Of a stretch of DNA of 64,000 bases, positions 34,519-43,581 are shown piece after piece; positions within the stretch are counted from its first letter, which is position 1, and each line of letters opens with the position of its first letter. The position numbers and the translations under genes were made by a program. The DNA is from an uncultured Coriobacteriaceae bacterium (GTDB taxonomy: Bacteria > Actinomycetota > Coriobacteriia > Coriobacteriales > Atopobiaceae), in assembly GCA_902793465.1 (NCBI GenBank), contig CADBDT010000011.1, positions 1 through 64,000 on the forward strand. The letters are read 5' to 3'. Below the pieces are notes generated by a model. The model did not search any database, was not told the origin of the DNA, and saw only the letters and a program-made list of their open reading frames with translations.

Positions 34519-35175
34519 GGTGCACAACTGCTGGCGTCTCAGCAAAACCGCAGGTCGCGGAGACCCGCGGGAGGCTGTTTTGGTAGTTGTGTTCTCCGCG
34601 GGCGCTTCCTGAGAACACAACTACCAAACGGGGACATAAATATCGGTAAAACCCCAGTTCGCACTCGTCCGTAAACGTGTTCTCCCGCAATTGTGAACTC
34701 TGCGGTTTTCGGCGCGAGTTCACAATTGCGCGACACGGCGCCCGTCGCGGCAAAATGGAACGCAAAACCCGTCCCCTGTTCCACAAAAGGGGAGAGGACA
34801 TCAGCTCGACAAAGCAAATGCTCCGTCTAACGACGGTTTCAGACGCGAAACCGTCGTTAGAGAAGCACAACGTGCTCTAATGACAACAACTCGTCGTTAG
34901 AGAGACGATGCAGCAGGCCTAAAAGGAGGAGTGGTTTGACAGCCAAGAGTTACGCTTCACACGCTTGAGCCCAAACTGGACTCGTCCAAGAAAACGTCCG
35001 CACCCCCGGGGAGCTGTGCACATAGGGGATACTCCCCATCGGGTACATCGCGAGCAGGGCTTACGTTGGAGGTCGGCTCATCCGCGATGTACCCGTAGGG
35101 GAATATCCCCTATGTGCACAGCGCTAACTTGATGTACCCAATGGGGAGTATCCCCAAGCGGCACGCCGGGACGTC
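34519..35175. repeat. Region of stacked palindromes
   Basis: No gene seen. Hairpins in order: TTTGGTAGTTGTGTTCTC with its complement (34578-34629); CGCAATTGTGAACTC with GAGTTCACAATTGCG (34686-34733); TCTAACGACGGTTTC with GAAACCGTCGTTAGA (34826-34861); and the large TACATCGCG palindrome at 35013-35122 followed by a third partial arm to 35163. A GGAACGCAAAACCCGTCCCC motif lies at about 34756. Confidence 0.7.
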
Positions 35176-35952
35176 CTACTCCACGTTCTCCGGGTACCAC
35201 TCGGCAATCTTGCTGTCGGGCATCTCGAAGTGCTGGTAGTCCTTACGGTCCGTCCACTCTCCGCCCCACTCGAAGCCGTGCTCGGTAAACAGCCTGTAGC
35301 AGAGGTCGCCCTTCTCTATCTTGTAGTCAAAAGAGGCGTCGCGGTCCAGATACGCCTCTGCCGTAACTGGCTCTAAAATCCTCTTCCCGTCGACTACCTT
35401 GGTGTAGGGGTTGTACAAGGTGTTGATGTCGACCGCGAGCCCGAGGCCGTGCTTGGAGATGCGATTGGTATGGGATATAAGGCGGAAGTTGAAGCTGGAG
35501 GAGTTGTTGTCCTCCATCGAACGCTCGTCGTCGGCGTCGTATTCGTCCACAAGCCGGATCTTCTCTATGGGGTAGCCGTTTTCGTACAGCTCCCGCAGGA
35601 TGTCGAGCACGTCTTGGGCAATGTGCTTGTTTACGATCATCTCGCCCTCGTGGGTTTTGCCGTCCTTGTCCTTGTGCAGCACGTGGAGGTAACGCAAGTC
35701 CTCCCTCGGGAGGGTGCAGTCGTCCTTAAAAGACTTGCCCTTTATGCGAGCGAATATTTCGTCGGTAATCTCCGATACGTAGAAGGCCTCCTGATCGGCG
35801 GTGCTAAGCGTGACGCTGCCTGCCTCCTGCACGACGGACGAACTGGCGCTGTTTGTCGACGCGCTCGTGCTATTTGCCTGACCGCATGCAACAAGGCCTA
35901 ACGACATACTTACTGTGAGCAGTCCTGCAAGGAGAAGTGCCTTTACCTTCAT
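35176..35952 (-). CDS. M15-family peptidase lipoprotein (D,D-carboxypeptidase-like)
   Basis: A 258-residue exported protein; the ATG at 35952 follows AAAGGGAGAC. A signal peptide with lipobox LVACG is followed by a Ser/Thr/Ala-rich linker. The peptidase domain carries the zinc ligands in SKHGLGLAVDINTLYNPY (HxxGxAxD) and QHFE near the C-terminus, the layout of M15 enzymes (VanY/VanX, L-alanyl-D-glutamate peptidase). These enzymes cut peptidoglycan stem peptides or crosslinks. It is monocistronic and divergent from the MATE gene. Confidence 0.85.
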   Translation of the reverse strand: MKVKALLLAGLLTVSMSLGLVACGQANSTSASTNSASSSVVQEAGSVTLSTADQEAFYVSEITDEIFARIKGKSFKDDCTLPREDLRYLHVLHKDKDGKTHEGEMIVNKHIAQDVLDILRELYENGYPIEKIRLVDEYDADDERSMEDNNSSSFNFRLISHTNRISKHGLGLAVDINTLYNPYTKVVDGKRILEPVTAEAYLDRDASFDYKIEKGDLCYRLFTEHGFEWGGEWTDRKDYQHFEMPDSKIAEWYPENVE

Positions 35953-36128
35953 GGTGTCTCCCTTTCTTTTTTGATTGGCACGGAGTCGCGCATATCCATA
36001 ATAGCGCCTAATGCCCACAACGAAATCATAGTCGCTATCTGCATTCGCCCCATATTCCTATTCGACGCGCTCTTGTGGTTACGCTACTCTGTACTCGTCC
36101 AAAGCAATACGGAAGGACGGTCGTTTTA

Positions 36129-37847
36129 ATGGAGCTCATAAGAGGCAGAATAAACTACGTCTACGGAGACAAGCTCATAAAAAAGAGTAGCTTTCACTAC
36201 ATAATTCCGGCCATTATTGGCCTGGTGTTCGGGCAGCTCTCGCCCGTAATAGGCGGCATTTGCATTTCGTCGAGCCTAGGCGAGGTGCCCTTCTCGGCAC
36301 TCAGCACCGTGGAGCCCATTAACCTCGTGTTTAGTGCCATTGGCTGCCTGGGGGGCGTGGGCTGCGGCATTACCATTTCCAAATGCTCAGGCTCGGGTGA
36401 CAAAAACGTTGCGGCACGCATATTTACCCGCACGGTTATTGCCTTGGTGGTGGCCTGTGCCCTCATGAGCGTTGTGATGTTTGCCTTTGCCGACCCGCTC
36501 CTGCGGTTTTTGCATGCCACGCCCGAAAACCTTCCGTATTCGCGAGAATACCTGTATGTAATCCTCTTGGGCTCCATTCCCACCGTGCTCTTTTTTTCTG
36601 GTGACTACATTCTTACCGACGACAACGACCCTGGCCTTGTGCTTGTTGGCAACATTGTGGCGGCGCTCATAAACGTGGCGGGAAACTACGTGTTTTTGGA
36701 GATAATGCACCTTAGCGTTGGCGCCAGCGCCTTTGCCATGGTGTTTGGCAACCTATGCGCTTGCTTCGTATTTATTAGGCACTTTAAAAAGAAGGATGCG
36801 CTGTGCCGCTTTGTAAAGCCCGAACGCAAGGAAGGCGATCCCGGCATTTTTTCTGCGCTCAAACCCGGCACCCCCATGGCCATAATGTATGTAATGTTCT
36901 GCATCCAAATGATCGTGCAAAACCTCGTGCTAAGCAACCAAATTGGCACCAGCGGCCTGGGCAACTCCGCGGTCGTAGACAACCTGGTGCTCTTCCTTAC
37001 CATATTTACGGCGTCTACCAGCGAGCCGGTAATGCCACTTGCCTCGTCCTACTTTGGCGAGGGAAACCGCTGCGGCATGCTGTTGGTAAAGCGCTCCATG
37101 TACCACATGGGACTGCGCATCCTCGTGCCCATTGTGTTGGTGCTCGTGGCGTTTCCCCAACTGTTTATTGCCATGTTTTCTGTAGATGACCCCGTAATGC
37201 TCGAGTCGCTACCCTTTGCCATACGCATCGTGTGTATAAACGCACTGTTTACCTTTACCAACGACTCCATGGTCAACTTTCTTTCGGCCACAGAGCGCGA
37301 GAAGCTTGCAAACATCTCGTACGCTATCCAAATTGTGGTAAACGTAGGCGCCACGCTGGGACTTGCGCGCGTTGTGGGCATGGACGCCCCGTGGTATGGC
37401 GCCATGATCGCAAACCTGTGCTCCTGCGCATTCCTGCTCTTTGCGGGGCATTTGTCCAAGGGCTTTGTTAAGCGATACCCAGAAAACGCGCTCGTGCTCA
37501 CCGGTGGCCAGACGGATGCCAGTGTGGTTGAGGAATGGCGCCAAGACACCGTTAAGGTCCTTGGCGAAGACAAGACCGCTACGATATGGGAGAAGCTTAT
37601 CGAACCCTTCCTTGCGTCGGACAACAACACGCCAGAGCAGCTCTGCACGTACAGCGTTATTCAGCGCGATAACGGCGATACCGCGGCAATCCTGCGCTAC
37701 GGCGGCAAAACGGACCTAAAGCACCTCATAATTGGCGAAGAGGCAGAGGATGAGGAAGACGAGGAGGAGTTGTCGCACGTATACGGCCAGTGCGTAAGCT
37801 CCGAGTTCAACACCCTACGCAGAATGATGATCAACTTTAAGGCGTAG
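36129..37847 (+). CDS. MATE-family transporter with cytoplasmic C-terminal extension
   Basis: A 572-residue protein with ATG at 36129 and GGAAGGACGG upstream. About twelve hydrophobic segments in two halves match MATE antiporters, which export drugs or metabolites using H+ or Na+. Typical MATE proteins end near 450 residues; here about 110 extra residues follow the last helix: a soluble segment (KLIEPFLASDNNTPEQLC, then YSVIQRDNGDTAAILRYGG) and an acidic stretch EEAEDEEDEEE. The soluble part may be a degenerate ATP-binding-like domain, but this is uncertain. Substrate unknown. Confidence 0.85.
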   Translation: MELIRGRINYVYGDKLIKKSSFHYIIPAIIGLVFGQLSPVIGGICISSSLGEVPFSALSTVEPINLVFSAIGCLGGVGCGITISKCSGSGDKNVAARIFTRTVIALVVACALMSVVMFAFADPLLRFLHATPENLPYSREYLYVILLGSIPTVLFFSGDYILTDDNDPGLVLVGNIVAALINVAGNYVFLEIMHLSVGASAFAMVFGNLCACFVFIRHFKKKDALCRFVKPERKEGDPGIFSALKPGTPMAIMYVMFCIQMIVQNLVLSNQIGTSGLGNSAVVDNLVLFLTIFTASTSEPVMPLASSYFGEGNRCGMLLVKRSMYHMGLRILVPIVLVLVAFPQLFIAMFSVDDPVMLESLPFAIRIVCINALFTFTNDSMVNFLSATEREKLANISYAIQIVVNVGATLGLARVVGMDAPWYGAMIANLCSCAFLLFAGHLSKGFVKRYPENALVLTGGQTDASVVEEWRQDTVKVLGEDKTATIWEKLIEPFLASDNNTPEQLCTYSVIQRDNGDTAAILRYGGKTDLKHLIIGEEAEDEEDEEELSHVYGQCVSSEFNTLRRMMINFKA

Positions 37848-38146
37848 GGCACCTGCTGAGCAGCCACTCCCGGGTACACCTTCTCAACTCGGCGTACGTC
37901 TTGGGGTGCAACTTACTGGATGGGCGTCCGTACTCAAATTTGACGGCGAAATCAGGTTTATTTTGTAATCTGGCACTAGCGTCATCAGTTCTTCATCCAC
38001 AGGAGTGTTCTGGTACTTTTGAAAGGGTTGTATGCACTAGGAATGCTGCAGCCCCCAGCTGTGTTCAATCACAGCTGGGGGCTGCAGCATCTGTGGCTCT
38101 TTGTACTGTTCAGGCAGTTGGCAAGCTACCTGTTTTGTAAGCCTAC
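37848..38146. other. Intergenic region with a 21-bp perfect hairpin
   Basis: No gene seen. ATGCTGCAGCCCCCAGCTGTG at 38043-38063 pairs perfectly with its complement at 38070-38090 across a 6-base loop. It lies between convergent genes (MATE on plus, DUF308 on minus). No T-run follows, so it may be a repeat element or a bidirectional stop. Confidence 0.6.
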
Positions 38147-38683
38147 CTACGAGTTAATGCCTGCCACTACAAGGGCGACGCCCGTGGTAACAATGGAAAG
38201 ACCCAGAAGGAAGCCGACGCTAATCATTACCGCGGTGGGGTTAAAGATGCAAAGAACACCCAGGATGGTAATAATTGCGCCAATTGCCAGGATGGAAGCC
38301 CAGCTGCCCGACCCAGCAAACGGGCCAGACGTTTTTTGAAGGTTACGAAGTTCAAACGCGGCAATAATACGCGTAATACCGCCAATAACCAGCCATGCGG
38401 CAATGAGGTATGCAATAAAGAGGTCGACCGCAAACTGTGCAACAAAGCTTCCCAGCAGAAAGATGCCCAGCAGCAACGACACAATGGCGCCCGCAAGGGT
38501 CCAGCCGCTTGCATTTCCAGTCTTGCGCAGCTCGCTCCACATAACGATTCGAGCCACACCGTCTATGACCATGGATGCTCCAATAAGCCAGCCGATTGTC
38601 GCATACGTTGCAATGGGTGCAAACATGCAGTACACGCCGCCAATGGCGAGCAGCACACCCAAAATGATAGTAATTACTTTCAT
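38147..38683 (-). CDS. HdeD/DUF308-family membrane protein
   Basis: A 178-residue protein with ATG at 38683 and TAGGAGCAC upstream. Six hydrophobic segments in pairs and small Gly-rich turns (GVLLAIGGVYCMFAP, WLIGASMVIDGVARI, GGITRIIAAFELR) fit the DUF308/HdeD family, linked to acid resistance in enterobacteria. The role here is unknown. A distant relative is at 46610-47140. Confidence 0.82.
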   Translation of the reverse strand: MKVITIILGVLLAIGGVYCMFAPIATYATIGWLIGASMVIDGVARIVMWSELRKTGNASGWTLAGAIVSLLLGIFLLGSFVAQFAVDLFIAYLIAAWLVIGGITRIIAAFELRNLQKTSGPFAGSGSWASILAIGAIITILGVLCIFNPTAVMISVGFLLGLSIVTTGVALVVAGINS

Positions 38684-38795
38684 AGTGCTCCTATCTGTCT
38701 CCATAACAGGGTTGGTAAATACCAGATGGATATAATAGCGCATCTGGGGGATTGCACCCCACAAATAGTGGGCTGTTCCAAGGTGACAGCCTACC

Positions 38796-40217
38796 CTAAC
38801 CAGTCGAAGCGGACGAGGCCGCCGGAGCTGACGACGCTGCTGATGCGGACGTCGAAGCTGCTGGAGCGGACGCCGACGAAGACCCGCTTACCGCCGCAAT
38901 GTCTTCCTCCGAAACGCCCATCTCCTTAAGAAACTGCTTTACCTCTGCGTTGTTTGCCGCGCTTGCGTATTCCTTCTCGGCCTCCTCGAGCATTTGCGTA
39001 ATTGCAGGCGTTACCTGCTCCGAAATAACGTAAGGCAGCTCGTCTCGCACATAGCGTGCCACCTCGCCCATTACAAAGAGGGCGCCTTCCAAATACAGAA
39101 TCAAAAGAACCGTAACGGCAGCAACGGGAATTGCGAGCTCTACAATCGTGTTCTTGTAGGTCTTCCTGTAATTAAAGAGCAGCATAATAGGCGCAAAGAG
39201 CACAAGTTCCATCGATCCGCCAAAGCCGGCGTTAAAGTACCTGTTAATCACGCCCTGGAACACGTTCCAATCTTGCCCGCTAAATATTGTAACAACAGCG
39301 TCCATGCCGCCATTGGGATCGCTTGCCAACGCGCTGTATCCAATAATTGCATCCAACACCCCGCCCACAAGGCAGGCAATGGCGGCAAACTTGGCAAACT
39401 CCCATCTGTTGCGCCTCGTGTCTAGATATGCCACATACTCCTCGTGCGTGCGCCCGTCTTTGCAAAAGCGCCTCTCGAGCACCGTTTGGTACACAATCAT
39501 GGCGCAAAGCACAAAGAACATCATGGGCGGCTTGGTGGGAAGAACAGGGAAGAACGAAATTGGTATGTGGAAGTTGCCTACATTTGCCTGCAGTTTAATA
39601 AATAGGCAGACAACCTCAAAAACTGCAGGCAGAGCAGCGCAGTAGCGGAACCACTTGAGCTTTTGGCCCGTAAAATACTTGGTGGGAGTGTAGTTAAGAA
39701 AGAACATTACGCAAACGCACATAAAGAGGTCTATAAACACGTTAAAGGCCAGAAATCCCGTGGCACTTAAGGACGAAAACACCGCGTCGCAAAGAGCAAG
39801 GGTCTCGTCGCGGTTTCCCACAAAGGCGTCAACGGCACTCACGATGTAGCGATGGTACAAAAGATTAAAGACCGCGATTATTGCAAGAGCCGCGAGGCCA
39901 TAGGTAAGCATCTGCTTTTTGTAATCTTCCCTTACGAGTAGCTGAGAAAAGCTCGCGACCAGCAGGAAGAAGACCGAAAGGGGCGTAACCAGATCCGCGA
40001 TGCCCAGAGGCAAGGCCAACGCATCCGCAATGCCGGCATCCAACTTGGTAGCCAACGTTAGGGGCGGAATTATGAGCTTAATAACAAGCAGCGCCCAACC
40101 GATAACCTTTAGGTGTCGGTAGCTTAATGGACCCACGTACTCAATGTCATCTTCGATGGCATGCTGGTTCCACTTAAGCTTTGGCGTCTCCTCCGTCGTG
40201 GGCTCTTCTTCTGCCAT
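38796..40217 (-). CDS. Unrecognised polytopic membrane protein
   Basis: A 473-residue protein starting at 40217 behind GGGGGAGAC. The N-terminal 35 residues are polar and acidic. About nine to ten hydrophobic segments follow (residues 40-390), with a DGRTHEEYVAYLDTRRNRWEF loop. The C-terminal 80 residues are a soluble helix then an Ala/Ser-rich low-complexity tail. I do not recognise the family. It lies between the DUF308 gene and a divergent small membrane protein gene. Confidence 0.78.
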   Translation of the reverse strand: MAEEEPTTEETPKLKWNQHAIEDDIEYVGPLSYRHLKVIGWALLVIKLIIPPLTLATKLDAGIADALALPLGIADLVTPLSVFFLLVASFSQLLVREDYKKQMLTYGLAALAIIAVFNLLYHRYIVSAVDAFVGNRDETLALCDAVFSSLSATGFLAFNVFIDLFMCVCVMFFLNYTPTKYFTGQKLKWFRYCAALPAVFEVVCLFIKLQANVGNFHIPISFFPVLPTKPPMMFFVLCAMIVYQTVLERRFCKDGRTHEEYVAYLDTRRNRWEFAKFAAIACLVGGVLDAIIGYSALASDPNGGMDAVVTIFSGQDWNVFQGVINRYFNAGFGGSMELVLFAPIMLLFNYRKTYKNTIVELAIPVAAVTVLLILYLEGALFVMGEVARYVRDELPYVISEQVTPAITQMLEEAEKEYASAANNAEVKQFLKEMGVSEEDIAAVSGSSSASAPAASTSASAASSAPAASSASTG

Positions 40218-40406
40218 GTCTCCCCCAACTCATTGTGCCTAACTGCTTTATTAGGCTAACATGAAGCGCACTCTTAGGTGCTCTTTTTCGGCCTTTTTTG
40301 CACCCGCAATTGCCAGCACGCACACATTTGTTGTGGCAATGCGTATAATCTACGCACATAGTATAAATGTGCTTATACCGCAGTCCTCAAAAGAAAGGAA
40401 CTAACA

Positions 40407-40604
40407 ATGCCATACCCCGAGAATTTTGTGGTTCGCCTTATCGTGTGCATCGTTGGCATGCTTGTCATCTGGATTGGCGTGCGCTTTATTATGGATGTGC
40501 TTATCTTCCACGATCCATTTGAAATCAAGATAACCACCCTCATTATTCCCATAGCCTTGGGCGTGGTGGAGGCCTTTGTCTGGAAGCCCAAAGACCAGAA
40601 GTAG
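40407..40604 (+). CDS. Small two-helix membrane protein
   Basis: A 65-residue ORF with a good AAAGAAAGGAAC site and ATG at 40407. Two hydrophobic helices (VVRLIVCIVGMLVIWIGVRF and IKITTLIIPIALGVVEAFVW) and a Lys-rich end. No family recognised. A small hairpin (AGCGTCCTGGGGACGCT, 40621-40637) follows. Confidence 0.7.
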   Translation: MPYPENFVVRLIVCIVGMLVIWIGVRFIMDVLIFHDPFEIKITTLIIPIALGVVEAFVWKPKDQK

Positions 40605-40638
40605 CGAGGTCTCAAGCGTGAGCGTCCTGGGGACGCTT

Positions 40639-40739
40639 AGGAGTGCGACTGAGGGGATACTCCCCACAGTTCCGCAGTGCTCGTAGCTGCAACGGGCACG
40701 CATGGAACTGGAGGGAGCAACCCCTCAGTCGCACTCCTA
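40639..40739. repeat. Palindrome with GGGGATACTCCCC core
   Basis: TAGGAGTGCGACTGAGGGG and its complement flank about 60 bases, with GGGGATACTCCCC inside the left arm. A GGGGCGGAGG motif follows at 40760. It lies between the small membrane gene and the exporter operon. Confidence 0.7.
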
Positions 40740-40841
40740 CGGTTTAGCTTAAGGACAAAGGGGGGCGGAGGCGCTTTCGGACAGCCCTCCGCTTTATGTA
40801 TAATTCCAGCATCGGTTTACGGCCACCGCAGGGAGGAAGCA

Positions 40842-41402
40842 GTGCAGCAGGACGGACGCAAGACGTCGCAGGACGGCCTGGACGAGTACATCCGGGTTAG
40901 CAGCCCGGGGCTGCTCGTGATAATAGGGGCGCTGCTGCTGGTGCTCGTGGCCACCGTGGCGTGGGGCTTCACGGGCAGGATACCGGTGACCCTCGAGGTC
41001 ACGGGGTGCGTGGTGGACTCAAAGGTCGCCACGCTGGCGCTGGGAAAGCAGGCGGACGCCGCCGGCGGCCAGGAGAGGGCGTGGGTCGTGTGCTACGTGG
41101 ACTCCTCCCGGTACAGCGCGGACCAGATTGCCGGCTTCAAGGAGGGCGTGACGCTTGCCATGCCCGACCGCACGAGCTTTAAGGGCACCATCGCCTACGT
41201 TACCCCCTACCCCCTCAGCCGCGACGAGGCGCGCGGCTACCTCGAGGGCAGCCAGTGGGTAGCCGAGAAGTGCGCGAGCAGCGACTACAGCTGGGGCGTG
41301 TTGGTGCGCGTGGAGGACGACATATCCCAGCACATGTTCACCACGCCCGAGGTCACCATGACCACCGAGGAAGTACCCCCGATCCGGTTCCTGGCGAGGT
41401 AG
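40842..41402 (+). CDS. HlyD-like accessory protein of the exporter
   Basis: A 186-residue protein starting at GTG 40842 after GGGAGGAAG. One membrane segment (VIIGALLLVLVATVAWGFTG) precedes an extracytoplasmic beta-rich region with a lipoyl/barrel-like end (VTLAMPDRTSFKGTIAYV). It resembles NHLM-system secretion proteins (HlyD-like) but is much shorter than the roughly 420 residues of many members and lacks the long coiled coil. It starts a three-gene operon with two NHLM-type ABC proteins; the next start is only 5 bases after its stop. It should support peptide export across the membrane. Confidence 0.75.
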   Translation: MQQDGRKTSQDGLDEYIRVSSPGLLVIIGALLLVLVATVAWGFTGRIPVTLEVTGCVVDSKVATLALGKQADAAGGQERAWVVCYVDSSRYSADQIAGFKEGVTLAMPDRTSFKGTIAYVTPYPLSRDEARGYLEGSQWVAEKCASSDYSWGVLVRVEDDISQHMFTTPEVTMTTEEVPPIRFLAR

Positions 41403-41407
41403 CGGCC

Positions 41408-43564
41408 ATGGGCGGCGGAGTGGCCAAGGTGCCCGTGGTGCTCCAGATGGAGGAGCTCGAGGGGGGCGCGGCGTGCCTGGGGATGGTCCTGGGCTACCAC
41501 GGCAGGTGGGTCGGCCTCGACAGGCTCCGCGAGGCCTGCGGGCTCTCGCGCGACGGCATCCAGCCGGAGGCCATCGCGCGCGCGGCGGCGGATTACGGTC
41601 TGGACTGCAGGACGCAGTCCCTCGCCTACGACGACCTGCGCCGGGAGGCAGAGCCGCCGGCCATCGTGACCTGGGGCGAGGACCAGTACGTCGTCTACTG
41701 CGGCGTCGAGGGCGGCGAGGTGTGCGTCAACCACCCCGGCAAGGGCAGCATGCGCCTCTCCGAGGACGAGTTCCGGCGCGCGTACTCTGGCACGTGCCTC
41801 ACCCTTGCCCCGGGCAAGGACTTTGAGCCGGGCGGCAGGAAGCCGGGCCTCTTGGACATTCTGCGCACCGTCTTAAAGGATTACAAGAAAACAATGGTCC
41901 TGGTAATGGTTACGAGCATCCTTGCAACCGCTGCCACCGTTCTTACCCCGGTCTTTACCCGTATATTTACCGACAACGTTTTAGGTGTCGAAAACGCGTC
42001 TTGGTATCCAGGCGTGCTCTACGCCTTTGCTGCCGCAATTGCGTTCCAGCTCGTTACGTCGGTTATAAACCAGACCCTTATTATCCGTTCCAAGGGCAAG
42101 GTGGCCGCAACGTCGAGCTCTCGCTTTATGGAGCATGTACTCCGCCTGCCCATAGAGTTCTTTTATCAGCACAAGGCCGGCGACCTTGCCGACAGGCAGA
42201 ACTCCAACGACGATATTGCCGAGACGCTTGTTGGCGAGCTTGCCCCGCTCCTTATGAACCTCATAATGCTGGTGTTCTACTTGGTGGTAATGGCTCAATA
42301 CAGCCTCCTGCTAACCGGTATTGGCGTGGCAACCGTTATTATTAACCTTCTTGTTGTGCACAAGGTTGGAACCATGAGGCGCGAGATAATTTCTGTGGGC
42401 GCCCGAAACCGCGCGAACCTTGCCGCCACAACCGTATCGGGCATCGACATGATAGAGTCCATAAAGGCCACCGGCTCGGAAAACGGCTTTTTGGCACGGT
42501 GGAGCGGGTATCATGCCAGCCTCGCAAACACAAAGATCATCTTTACAAAAAAGACCATGTACCTGGGCAACATTCCTGCGTTCGTGCAGGAGGTATCGGA
42601 TTACGTGGTTATGTTTATGGGATTTATGCTCATAGTCCAGGGTCAGTTTACGGCAGGTCTGCTGCTAACGTTTTTGCAGTTCCTCAAGGCAATGATGGAT
42701 CCCGTAAACAAGCTGCTGTTGGCGGGAGAAAACCTACAGACCATGATTGCCAACGTAGAGCGGGTAAACGACGTAATGGGGTGTCCCGAAGAGCCGGAAC
42801 CGCACGTAGAAGGCGCCGATGCGACTCTTGGTAACGCGCGCAAGCTCAGTGGTGCCGTAGAGATCAAGGACATAACCTTTGGGTACTCCCGCTTTGCCGA
42901 GCCGCTCATCGAGAACTTTAGCCTCTCCCTCACGCCGGGAAAGCGAGTGGCGCTCGTGGGAGGGTCCGGCTCGGGCAAGTCGACCATTGCCAAGATGCTG
43001 GTGGGCATCCACAAGCCCTGGAGCGGCGAGATCCTGTTTGACGGGAAGGAAATCGATCAGATTCCACGCGCGGTGTTTAAGGGTTCCCTCACCATGGTGG
43101 ACCAGCAGGTCGTTTTGTTCCACGACACCATAGAAAGCAACATAAAGATGTGGGACGACACAATAGAGGACTTCGAGATGGTCCTCTCTGCCCGAGATGC
43201 GGGCATCCACGAGCAGATTGTTTCGCGCAAGGACGGATACCAAACAATAGTGGACGAAGGTGGCCGAAACCTCTCTGGCGGCGAGCGACAGCGAATAGAG
43301 ATAGCTCGCGTTCTTTCCAGGGACCCCTCGATCCTCATTATGGACGAGGCAACCTCGGCGCTGGACGCACGAACCGAGTACGATATCTCCGAATACGTTC
43401 ACGATAGGGGCATTACCTGCGTAATTGTTGCGCATCGCCTCTCCACCATACGCGACTGCGACGAGATCATAGTGCTCGACCACGGCAAGGTGGTGCAGCG
43501 CGGCACGCACGACGAGCTAATGGCCCAAGGAGGCCTGTACGAGCAGCTCATTATGACGGCGTAG
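41408..43564 (+). CDS. NHLM-type ABC transporter with catalytically altered C39 domain
   Basis: A 718-residue peptidase-ABC protein. The N-terminal C39-like domain (1-140) aligns clearly with NHLM exporters: VVLQMEELEGGAACLGMVLG, LREACGLSRDG, AIVTWGEDQYVVY, VNHPGKG. In active members these are ECGAA, NHFVV and NDPA, so the catalytic Cys, His and Asp correspond here to Gly19, Gln93 and His109: all three are lost, as in C39-like binding domains such as that of HlyB. The membrane domain (about 155-450) and ATPase (LVGGSGSGKST, NLSGGERQR, LIMDEATSALD) look intact. GC content drops sharply at about 41870, so the first domain and the rest may have different histories. Confidence 0.88.
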   Translation: MGGGVAKVPVVLQMEELEGGAACLGMVLGYHGRWVGLDRLREACGLSRDGIQPEAIARAAADYGLDCRTQSLAYDDLRREAEPPAIVTWGEDQYVVYCGVEGGEVCVNHPGKGSMRLSEDEFRRAYSGTCLTLAPGKDFEPGGRKPGLLDILRTVLKDYKKTMVLVMVTSILATAATVLTPVFTRIFTDNVLGVENASWYPGVLYAFAAAIAFQLVTSVINQTLIIRSKGKVAATSSSRFMEHVLRLPIEFFYQHKAGDLADRQNSNDDIAETLVGELAPLLMNLIMLVFYLVVMAQYSLLLTGIGVATVIINLLVVHKVGTMRREIISVGARNRANLAATTVSGIDMIESIKATGSENGFLARWSGYHASLANTKIIFTKKTMYLGNIPAFVQEVSDYVVMFMGFMLIVQGQFTAGLLLTFLQFLKAMMDPVNKLLLAGENLQTMIANVERVNDVMGCPEEPEPHVEGADATLGNARKLSGAVEIKDITFGYSRFAEPLIENFSLSLTPGKRVALVGGSGSGKSTIAKMLVGIHKPWSGEILFDGKEIDQIPRAVFKGSLTMVDQQVVLFHDTIESNIKMWDDTIEDFEMVLSARDAGIHEQIVSRKDGYQTIVDEGGRNLSGGERQRIEIARVLSRDPSILIMDEATSALDARTEYDISEYVHDRGITCVIVAHRLSTIRDCDEIIVLDHGKVVQRGTHDELMAQGGLYEQLIMTA

Positions 43565-43581
43565 GCAAGGGACGGACGACC

